From Candidatus Microgenomates bacterium (lineage in GTDB: Bacteria > Patescibacteriota > Microgenomatia > 2-02-FULL-39-11): a stretch of 8,433 bases of DNA. Where the stretch lies: contig JALHWS010000025.1 in assembly GCA_022866885.1 (NCBI GenBank), positions 1 through 8,433 of the forward strand, written 5' to 3'. Positions 1 through 5,395 of this stretch are shown here, piece after piece (position 1 is the stretch's first letter; each line of letters begins with the position of its first letter). Below the pieces are notes generated by a model. The model had not been told where the DNA came from. It searched no databases and saw nothing but the letters and a program-made list of their open reading frames with translations. The position numbers were made by a program, and so were the translations under genes.

Positions 1-169
1 CAGGGGTAGAACTTTCTGTCCCCGTATTTCTTAAAGATCCATCCAGCATTTTTTGAAATAGCTCCATTTGAGGTCCACGGGAAACAATATACTGAGTTAG
101 TTCAACATGTGATAGAGGTTCTTGTATCACCTCGTCTAGGGATCTACCTGCGATAGCTTCAAGCGTCAT
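1..169 (-). CDS. Hypothetical protein, N-terminal part only (runs off left edge)
   Basis: An open frame of 56 codons starts at the ATG complementary to 167-169 and is still open at the window edge. The translation begins MTLEAIAGRSLDEVIQEPL and continues with a mixed polar/hydrophobic, probably helical stretch. I see no family motif, signal peptide or membrane segment. The same frame is closed upstream by a TAA at 197-199, and the ATG at 169 is the only good start after it. No Shine-Dalgarno precedes it, as for every other gene here. A promoter with a perfect -35 lies at 231-258 on the same strand, about 55 nt upstream of the ATG, which supports a real gene. It lies 160 bp downstream of the 1044-residue gene on the same strand. 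The function is unknown, and a chance open frame of this length cannot be excluded. Confidence 0.5.
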   Translation of the reverse strand, partial: MTLEAIAGRSLDEVIQEPLSHVELTQYIVSRGPQMELFQKMLDGSLRNTGTESSTP

Positions 170-230
170 AAAATGATCTTTTTGTTGGGCAGAGGATTAT
201 TACGGGGCAGAGAGTAAAATAACGCCTTAT

Positions 231-258
231 TCTATAGTATACATCTGTATTTTGTCAA
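231..258 (-). promoter_or_regulatory. Sigma70-type promoter for the left-edge gene
   Basis: On the minus strand there is a perfect TTGACA at 258-253, a 16-nt spacer, and TATAGA (4/6 to TATAAT) at 236-231. The predicted start near 224 leaves a leader of about 55 nt before the ATG at 169. The site lies in the 160-bp gap after the 1044-residue gene, so the left-edge gene is probably transcribed separately. The weak -10 keeps confidence moderate. Confidence 0.5.
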
Positions 259-329
259 CAATTAAGCTTTACTTTTCCATCTTCGGCCGCGAAACCCCGG
301 TAGAGCTGGATTTCCTCCAGATTGCGAAG

Positions 330-3300
330 CTATAAACCTTTTCCCTGCAATACCTTCTCTTTCGCTTGGTTCCACTCGTCATCTTCGGCAAACTCGTATT
401 TGACCCGTGCTAAGACTAATTCTCTGAATATTCTTCTTTCTTCTTCCGTCAAATCCGCAAAAAGCGTTCCGGGACCCATCAAAACGTCAAGATCCTGACA
501 AATTTTCAAATATGTTTCTTCAGGAGTGTGTCTTTTACCTTTTTCGTAAAAAGCGCGATCGTCAAAATCAAGATTCGGATCAAGAAATTTCATTACCTCT
601 TTCATTTCACCTTCAACCTGGCGGTATTGAACATCAAACCAACCGGGATGACTCCGGTCGTAAACAATCTCATAAAAAAAGCGCTTAAACACTCCGTCTC
701 CGATACGGCCGTCTGAACCTGCCACTAATTTATCCATTTCATCCGGTCTTGTCGTGGCGATCAATTCATCAACATAACTATCTACTCTTGTCCATAATTG
801 ACCAAGTTCTTCCGACTCACCACCTTGCTGTTGCTGATAATAAGAAATTACCGCTCGAAGACCCTCCTTCAAACCATCACCGATTTCTTCAGGTCTTAGT
901 CTCTGTTTAACACCCAATACCTTTGGCGGATTCCGGTACCGCTGACAAAAATTAGCATATTCGGCCAATCCTTCTATCCGTTTTTTTCCTGCATCATCAT
1001 CAGGAAGTTCAATCATATTAATAAAATCTTTATCCCAAATATATTCTTCCAGTTCCTGGATATTTTCTCTTGTAGCCGTTGCCTCACCATCGATTGTCGG
1101 CTGCTGAGCAAATGACCTTTGCATTTTTTTCTCAAGAGCGAGCTGTCTAAGATGAGTTCTATAATCAGTAAAATCCATTCTTTTAATCATTTCCGCTCTT
1201 TTTTGCCAGTATCTTTCGTGCATATTCATTTGCCTGACGCCTGTTTGTGAATCTTCACTCATCAGCTTATACAAAAGCCTTATCTTTTCGTATCTTTCTA
1301 CGGATATTCTGAAAACTCTTGGCCTTTTATCATCTAGTCTTTCCAACTCGCTTAAATCCAATGGAGTGCATTTCTTTTCATCAAGTTCCGGAACCAATAA
1401 TACCGGTAATTCCAATCCTGCCGCGGCTAAAAGAATATCCTCGCGGGAATATCTTTTCTTTTTAGCCTCGGAAAAGACAGCTCTTGCTAAAACCCGCCTT
1501 TTCCTTTCATCAAGGAAATGATAGTGACCTCCATCATCCGTGATACCGAAACGTTTGCATAAATTCTGTTTTTTGTATAAAAGTTCAACCACCTTCGATA
1601 ATTTGAATAATTCTTTCGTATGAAAAGAAATTGGACTTCTCGTCCCATCACCTTTATATAAACCGCCATTTCTGACCTCTAAACCAAAATCCTCAGCTAA
1701 ATATGGTTTGCCTAATAATAAATACTTATATAGTTCTTTTTGCCGTGCAAATGACTCATCCGTACAGGAAAAATAATCATCAAGACCGGCATCCATACTG
1801 GCCAACATTGATCCTTCCATCCCAACACCCCACAAACGCATAAAACCGCCGGATCTTTGCGCTTGGGTTTGCTGCTGCCGCGCACTTTCCAACGTCGCCG
1901 GCAACCATTGTCCTTCCCGCATGGCCAACATGGCGTTTTGATTTGCCTGAGGATCAGAAGCAACCAGCATCTGATTATGACCTTCCACTATCCGTTCTTC
2001 TTGCACTCCTTTCGGAGAACCAACAATAGTTTTTATTGTTGAGGTACTTTCTAAAAATAATCGGAGATCAGCTACATATTGAGTCAACGGTTTAAGAGTC
2101 GAACCAGTCAATCCGGCCAAATAGCCCATTCGAAATCTAACAGAAACCCACGGATCAACAATATACGGAAGTAAAGAACAAAGTGCCGCCGGCGCCCAAC
2201 CATGACCAGCCATATCTACAAACCTATCAGGAGTATACAAAGCCTCAAGACCGCCTCTTGAATGACCAATGTTCAAATGAGGTTTAGCGCCAAGTCCGTT
2301 AAGAATAGCTATCTCTATATCCAATTGATGAGGAACGGCAAAATCGTTTTCCGGTTTTAGTTCTCCGATTCTTGGAGTACCCCGTCCTTTCTCGTCATTA
2401 CAACCGGCTCCGGCCAGTCCGATAAAGGCCCGTCTTTTGCCGTCTTCCTCAAAACAAGCCCGATCATACTCATCAATTAAGGTATATGGGGCTTTTTCCT
2501 TGTGAAGTTTTTCTTCAAACCAGTATCCAGGAGTGCTTAACCAGCCTGATCGAACCACTACGCAGTCTTCCAAGAGACTAGGCAATTTCTTCAAAGCATC
2601 TGCCAGACTCTCACCTTTACCTATTGGGATGTGGAGAAATATGGTCGGATTACCTACGTTACGCTGGGAAAGTTCCGTCAATAATCCAACCGCTTGAGAA
2701 TTCTCCATCAATCCCATCCGGGCCATACTGGCTATGTTTAATGACATCAGAATTGTCCTTTCACCAGGCATATCTTCGGTAAATGGACAACTTTTTATTT
2801 CAATTTTTGAAGGGGAAACCTCACAGAATTGATCCTGGTAGCCTGCTATGGCTTTTTTCAAAGAGTCACTGATTAATTGTTCATCTTTCTGAAAGTCAGT
2901 ATGTTTTTTGAAAAAACCGGCAAGAAATTGGTCTATTTCATCACCTTGTATTATTTCTGTCATTCCTCTGATTAATCCTTTATGTCCTTCATCAAATTTT
3001 TTTCTTAAGTAGGTCAATTGTCCTTGTTCTTTTCCTTCTGACTTGAGACCGAGTTCCTTATCCATCTCTGTTTTTAATGCATCCGCAAGCTGTCCCATTG
3101 TCCCTGCTTGTCCGAAATATCCTTGAGTGTCTTCGAATGATTTCACAAATTCTCTGATATCTTTGACTTTTTCTTCATTGGAAAAACCAATATAACGGTA
3201 ATCTTTATCTATTTTCTCGAGTGCTGAAAAAACTGCTGATGTATCTAATTGTCCGTCTTGTTTTCTACATACAAAACTAGCAAAACTGTCACCTCGAAGT

Positions 3301-3464
3301 TTGCCTGTGGGTTTAAACTTTCTTTCATCAAGGATTGCTTGAGCTTGATCGATTCTCGCTTGAAAATCAATCTTTCTTTCCGATTCTATTATCGGTGGAA
3401 CTTTTGCTAATTCAGCTAAACCTGCTTGATCAACAACTCCAACAGAACCTGTTTCTTGTGCCAT
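330..3464 (-). CDS. Large cytoplasmic protein with alpha/beta-hydrolase-like core (1044 aa)
   Basis: This 1044-residue frame is intact from ATG (3464) to TAG (332-330). I do not recognise the full-length family. Residues 1-215 look helical and charged. Residues about 235-510 resemble an alpha/beta-hydrolase: strand TIFLHIP (274-280), strand RRAFIGLAGAG (344-354, possibly near the oxyanion hole), then strand and nucleophile elbow KPHLNIGHSRGG (394-405) with Ser402. A late strand IKTIVG (477-482) is followed by EGHNQML (494-500), placing His496 where the catalytic His belongs. The acid is unclear; E489, E490 and D418 are options. A Gln-rich linker (526-537) leads to a helical, charged C-terminal half (545-1044). 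There is no signal peptide or membrane helix, so it is probably cytoplasmic. Esterase, lipase or peptidase activity is possible, but the substrate is unknown. It is transcribed divergently from rplK. No Shine-Dalgarno is present. The hydrolase call rests on motifs only. Confidence 0.85.
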   Translation of the reverse strand: MAQETGSVGVVDQAGLAELAKVPPIIESERKIDFQARIDQAQAILDERKFKPTGKLRGDSFASFVCRKQDGQLDTSAVFSALEKIDKDYRYIGFSNEEKVKDIREFVKSFEDTQGYFGQAGTMGQLADALKTEMDKELGLKSEGKEQGQLTYLRKKFDEGHKGLIRGMTEIIQGDEIDQFLAGFFKKHTDFQKDEQLISDSLKKAIAGYQDQFCEVSPSKIEIKSCPFTEDMPGERTILMSLNIASMARMGLMENSQAVGLLTELSQRNVGNPTIFLHIPIGKGESLADALKKLPSLLEDCVVVRSGWLSTPGYWFEEKLHKEKAPYTLIDEYDRACFEEDGKRRAFIGLAGAGCNDEKGRGTPRIGELKPENDFAVPHQLDIEIAILNGLGAKPHLNIGHSRGGLEALYTPDRFVDMAGHGWAPAALCSLLPYIVDPWVSVRFRMGYLAGLTGSTLKPLTQYVADLRLFLESTSTIKTIVGSPKGVQEERIVEGHNQMLVASDPQANQNAMLAMREGQWLPATLESARQQQTQAQRSGGFMRLWGVGMEGSMLASMDAGLDDYFSCTDESFARQKELYKYLLLGKPYLAEDFGLEVRNGGLYKGDGTRSPISFHTKELFKLSKVVELLYKKQNLCKRFGITDDGGHYHFLDERKRRVLARAVFSEAKKKRYSREDILLAAAGLELPVLLVPELDEKKCTPLDLSELERLDDKRPRVFRISVERYEKIRLLYKLMSEDSQTGVRQMNMHERYWQKRAEMIKRMDFTDYRTHLRQLALEKKMQRSFAQQPTIDGEATATRENIQELEEYIWDKDFINMIELPDDDAGKKRIEGLAEYANFCQRYRNPPKVLGVKQRLRPEEIGDGLKEGLRAVISYYQQQQGGESEELGQLWTRVDSYVDELIATTRPDEMDKLVAGSDGRIGDGVFKRFFYEIVYDRSHPGWFDVQYRQVEGEMKEVMKFLDPNLDFDDRAFYEKGKRHTPEETYLKICQDLDVLMGPGTLFADLTEEERRIFRELVLARVKYEFAEDDEWNQAKEKVLQGKGL

Positions 3465-3493
3465 AAATATATAAATATATATAATCCATACCC

Positions 3494-3521
3494 ATTATAA
3501 TAATCTGTGCTTAAATAGCAA
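3494..3521 (-). promoter_or_regulatory. Promoter for the 1044-aa gene
   Basis: On the minus strand TTGCTA (4/6 to TTGACA) at 3521-3516 is separated by 16 nt from a perfect TATAAT at 3499-3494. The predicted start near 3487 gives a short, very AT-rich leader of about 23 nt with no Shine-Dalgarno. Other TATA-like strings between this site and the ATG could serve as an alternative -10. Confidence 0.5.
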
Positions 3522-3525
3522 ACTC

Positions 3526-3563
3526 AAACCTATAACAAAATAATATTATTATATTATAGGTTT
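3526..3563. repeat. AT-rich inverted repeat, possible operator or cruciform
   Basis: A perfect 10-bp inverted repeat pairs AAACCTATAA (3526-3535) with TTATAGGTTT (3554-3563). The 18-nt loop itself contains a 12-bp palindrome (3539-3550). A third CCTATAA lies at 3587-3593. On the plus strand the second arm runs into a T-rich stretch, so it could act as a weak terminator, but no gene reads into it from the left. Its place just upstream of the divergent minus-strand promoter makes an operator equally likely. Confidence 0.4.
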
Positions 3564-3643
3564 TTATGGGGATAAGTTATCTACAGCCTATAATTGGAAT
3601 AGCCTCGAAATATACGTAACCGTCTACGAGTTTCCGAAGAAAA

Positions 3644-3725
3644 TGTCATTGCGATCCGCCGGTTGGCGGAGAAGCAATCCCGTCGGGATCGCCACGTCCC
3701 GATTTAATCGGGACTCGCGATGACA
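3644..3725. repeat. 82-bp GC-rich multi-hairpin palindromic element (MITE/REP-like)
   Basis: The ends TGTCATTGCGA (3644-3654) and TCGCGATGACA (3715-3725) are inverted repeats matching at 10 of 11 positions. Inside are three hairpins in a row: TCCGCC/GGCGGA with loop GGTT (3655-3670), ATCCCG/CGGGAT (3677-3689), and GTCCCGAT/ATCGGGAC with loop TTA (3696-3714). The element is clearly richer in GC than the sequence on either side. The TCATTGCGA...GCAATC...GATGACA pattern resembles a dispersed repeat type I know from many environmental bacterial genomes. There is no coding capacity, so it is probably non-autonomous. Frames crossing it on the minus strand are shadows. Confidence 0.7.
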
Positions 3726-3813
3726 AAGTTTTGCCAAATCCTGAACGGTTATATAAATGACTATTTACTTCTTTATCGGTTTTTGATATATTATCCATAC
3801 TTCGGGTAAAACT

Positions 3814-3850
3814 GAAGGAGTTGACCGGATATACGGCAACGAGATCCTCT
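3814..3850 (+). promoter_or_regulatory. Candidate ribosomal protein L1-binding leader of the rplK-rplA mRNA
   Basis: The RNA can fold as GTTG (3820-3823) with CAAC (3837-3840), a single bulged A3824, and CCG (3825-3827) with CGG (3834-3836) around loop GATATA. On the 5' side the stem is preceded by GAAGGA and on the 3' side followed by GAGA (3841-3844); AGGA (3816-3819) can pair with TCCT (3845-3848). The arrangement GAAG-GA-stem/stem-GAGA matches, from memory, the asymmetric-loop target bound by L1 in Methanococcus L1 mRNA and in the 23S L1 stalk. It lies about 55 nt upstream of rplK in an operon encoding L1, as expected for feedback control. The lower stem is weak, so this remains a candidate. 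Confidence 0.4.
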
Positions 3851-3858
3851 AAATAGAA

Positions 3859-3898
3859 ATCCGTATCCGTCTTATCCGTATTAATCCGTTTTATCTGT
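3859..3898. repeat. Degenerate ATCCGT tandem array
   Basis: ATCCGT begins at 3859, 3865, 3874 and 3884, with a variant ATCTGT at 3893, giving steps of 6, 9, 10 and 9 nt. The array ends seven bases before the rplK ATG, so it forms the whole proximal 5' leader. Similar ATCCGT/ATCTGT strings occur in intergenic DNA of many environmental genomes, so it may be a dispersed simple repeat. No Shine-Dalgarno is present in it. Confidence 0.55.
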
Positions 3899-3904
3899 AA
3901 ATAT

Positions 3905-4330
3905 ATGCCAGCGAAAAAAGTCAAAACTATCGTCAAACTCAATCTTCCCGCAGGAGAAGCGACTCCTGCTCCCCCCGTCGGACCCGCTCTTGGACAGCAC
4001 GGACTGCCGATCATGGATTTTGTCCGCTCTTACAATGACAAGACGGCTAAACAAAAAGGACAAATTATTCCCGCAGTTATCACTGTTTATACTGACAGGA
4101 CTTTCTCTTTCATCACCAAACTGCCGCCGGTGGCGGAAATGATAAAGAAAAAATTAAGTATTGCCAAAGGTTCAGGTAAAGCGGGACGGGAATCAGCCGG
4201 TACGCTGACAAAAGCCATCGTGACGGAAATCGCCAAAGAAAAGATGGCTGATTTAAACTGTGATACGCCCGAAGCCGCTGTCAAAATCGTCGAAGGCACG
4301 GCGAGGAGCATGGGAATTAAAATAGAATAA
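3905..4330 (+). CDS. rplK: 50S ribosomal protein L11 (uL11)
   Basis: This 141-residue protein is full length for uL11. The N-terminal domain shows the family signature PPVGPALGQHG (residues 24-34), followed by IMDF and then IPAVITVYTDRTFSF, which match the canonical protein closely. The C-terminal rRNA-binding domain has GSGKAGRESAGTLT and ends in IVEGTARSMGI. uL11 binds the GTPase-associated centre of 23S rRNA (helices 43/44) together with uL10 and takes part in factor-dependent GTP hydrolysis. The start at 3905 gives the normal MPAKKVKT N-terminus. The sequence before it is an ATCCGT repeat with no Shine-Dalgarno. rplA follows after 110 bp. The usual upstream partners secE and nusG are not in the 440 bp before it. 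Its leader carries a possible L1-binding hairpin. Confidence 0.98.
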   Translation: MPAKKVKTIVKLNLPAGEATPAPPVGPALGQHGLPIMDFVRSYNDKTAKQKGQIIPAVITVYTDRTFSFITKLPPVAEMIKKKLSIAKGSGKAGRESAGTLTKAIVTEIAKEKMADLNCDTPEAAVKIVEGTARSMGIKIE

Positions 4331-4440
4331 ATTCAAATGACAAAATCCAAATGACAAATCAAATTCAAATGACTAAATGATAAAAAGATGTTTTGAATTT
4401 TGAGCTTGATTTGATGTTTGAATTTTGAATTTTAAACAAT
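4331..4440. repeat. TTCAAA/TTTGAA repeat spacer between rplK and rplA
   Basis: The entire 110-bp spacer is low-complexity and strongly AT-rich. Three direct copies of AT(T/C)CAAATGAC (4331-4341, 4345-4355, 4363-4373) are followed by three inverted TTTGAAT units (4392-4398, 4417-4423, 4424-4430). One possible fold pairs 4363-4369 with 4392-4398 and 4355-4362 with 4406-4413, giving about 15 bp with a 7-nt bulge. No promoter or ribosome binding site is convincing. It may be a mobile simple repeat or an mRNA processing or attenuation element between the two ribosomal genes. Confidence 0.6.
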
Positions 4441-5316
4441 ATGGGTAAAATCAAAGTAGCCACACTAGGCGGAGAAAACGAAGAAGAACTGCGTGAAAAG
4501 CAGAAGGTCCGCCGTGAGGAAAAGAAAAAAAGGGAACATGCGGCCAAGCCGCAAAAAATCCATATCCCCGGCATGAAAGGCGGCGAAAGGATAAAGAGCG
4601 TCGGGGCAGAAAGTGAAGAGGAACTTGATAAACTGGCAAAAATCACTGAACGGGTAGAAAAAGACCAGGCCGAAGGATTGAAAATTGAAGCGGAAAAACC
4701 GAAGAGAAAAGCCAAAGTACGGGTCCGCTCAGGCAATTATAAAGCGGCGGTGATGAAGATCGAGCATAAAAAAGTTTACCCGATAGACGAAGCCATCGTC
4801 CTTCTTCGGCAAATCTCGCTAACCAAATTTGACGGCACGGTGGAACTGCATATCAATACCTCTGAAAAAGGCCTTCGCGGCAATGTTCAACTACCGCATG
4901 GAACCGGCAAAAAGATCAGGGTAGCCATTGCCGATAACACCACTATAGATAAAATCGTGGAAGCTGTCGAAAAAGGCAAAATCGATTTTGACGCTCTGGT
5001 GGCTCATCCCCAGGTGATGGCCAAGCTGGCCAAAGTCGCCCGGTATTTAGGACCAAAGGGCCTCATGCCTAATCCGAAAAACGGAACCATCTCGTCCACT
5101 CCAGAAAAAGTAGCTGCCAAATTGGCCGGCGGAGAGATCGCCTGGAAAACTGAGGCCGACTTCCCCATCATCCATCAGGTCATCGGCAAACTTTCTTTCA
5201 AGGATAAACAGCTTGAAGAAAATTTCAAGGCCTTCACCAAAGCCATTGGCGAGATAAAAATCAAAAGTATTACTCTGAAATCAACCATGAGCCCGGGGAT
5301 AAAAGTACAACCATAA
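4441..5316 (+). CDS. rplA: 50S ribosomal protein L1 (uL1) with long N-terminal extension
   Basis: The protein has 291 residues against about 230 for typical bacterial uL1. Residues about 90-291 are the conserved two-domain L1 core: YKAAVMKIEHKKVYPIDEAI at the start, RGNVQLPHGTGK (146-157), the signature LGPKGLMPNPKNGT (203-216), GKLSF (249-253), and the C-terminal ITLKSTMSPGIKV. uL1 binds the L1 stalk of 23S rRNA, helps release E-site tRNA, and in many bacteria represses its own operon. Residues 1-89 are an extra highly charged Lys/Glu-rich segment, probably disordered or coiled. It contains an apparent internal repeat: GKIKVATLGGENEEEL (2-17) against ERIKSVGAESEEEL (49-62). The start at 4441 keeps the whole extension; no start inside it would give a classical L1 N-terminus. 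No Shine-Dalgarno is present. The 3' end is duplicated at 7124-7261. Confidence 0.97.
   Translation: MGKIKVATLGGENEEELREKQKVRREEKKKREHAAKPQKIHIPGMKGGERIKSVGAESEEELDKLAKITERVEKDQAEGLKIEAEKPKRKAKVRVRSGNYKAAVMKIEHKKVYPIDEAIVLLRQISLTKFDGTVELHINTSEKGLRGNVQLPHGTGKKIRVAIADNTTIDKIVEAVEKGKIDFDALVAHPQVMAKLAKVARYLGPKGLMPNPKNGTISSTPEKVAAKLAGGEIAWKTEADFPIIHQVIGKLSFKDKQLEENFKAFTKAIGEIKIKSITLKSTMSPGIKVQP
5209..5310 (+). repeat. Direct repeat, copy A (3' end of intact rplA)
   Basis: These 102 bases encode the last 34 residues of L1 before the final Pro-stop. They align without gaps to 7151-7252, 1942 bp downstream in the same orientation. I count 13 mismatches, about 87% identity. Eleven codons differ, six silently and five with conservative or modest amino-acid changes. 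Weaker similarity extends upstream to 5185, opposite 7124, where the two copies read GKLSFKDK and GKISSGGNN. Confidence 0.9.
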
Positions 5317-5360
5317 ACTCCCACTGCCTCCGTCCCTAAAGAACTAACAACCCACATTTC

Positions 5361-5388
5361 TTGACAATAATACTATAGGTTGTATAAT
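5361..5388 (+). promoter_or_regulatory. Consensus promoter producing a probably leaderless mRNA
   Basis: A perfect TTGACA (5361-5366) and a perfect TATAAT (5383-5388) are separated by 16 nt. Transcription should start six to eight bases after the -10, at about 5394-5396, which is at the ATG at 5396 itself. The transcript would therefore have essentially no 5' leader. It is the only promoter in the window with both hexamers perfect. It lies 44 bp after the rplA stop, so the downstream gene need not depend on the ribosomal operon. Confidence 0.75.
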
Positions 5389-5395
5389 ATCACAC

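Noticed and set aside
306..320. CTGGA/TCCAG hairpin after the 1044-residue gene as a terminator
   Set aside because: The stem is only 5 bp and is not followed by a T run in the direction of transcription, so it does not look like an intrinsic terminator.
3577..3585. DnaA-box-like TTATCTACA, with TTATCCATA at 3791-3799, hinting at a replication origin
   Set aside because: Each differs from TTATCCACA at one position, but there are only two isolated matches about 200 bp apart. There is no cluster, no dnaA or dnaN gene nearby, and AT-rich DNA gives such matches by chance.
3465..3904. tRNA, CRISPR array or riboswitch in the long intergenic region
   Set aside because: No cloverleaf with a T-loop or anticodon arm was found. 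The ATCCGT units are too short and too close for CRISPR repeats. Apart from the L1-like hairpin no known aptamer core is recognisable.
3646..4063. Minus-strand open frames opposite the start of rplK
   Set aside because: They run antisense through rplK and through the palindromic repeat, have repeat-derived composition and show no family motif, so they are shadows.
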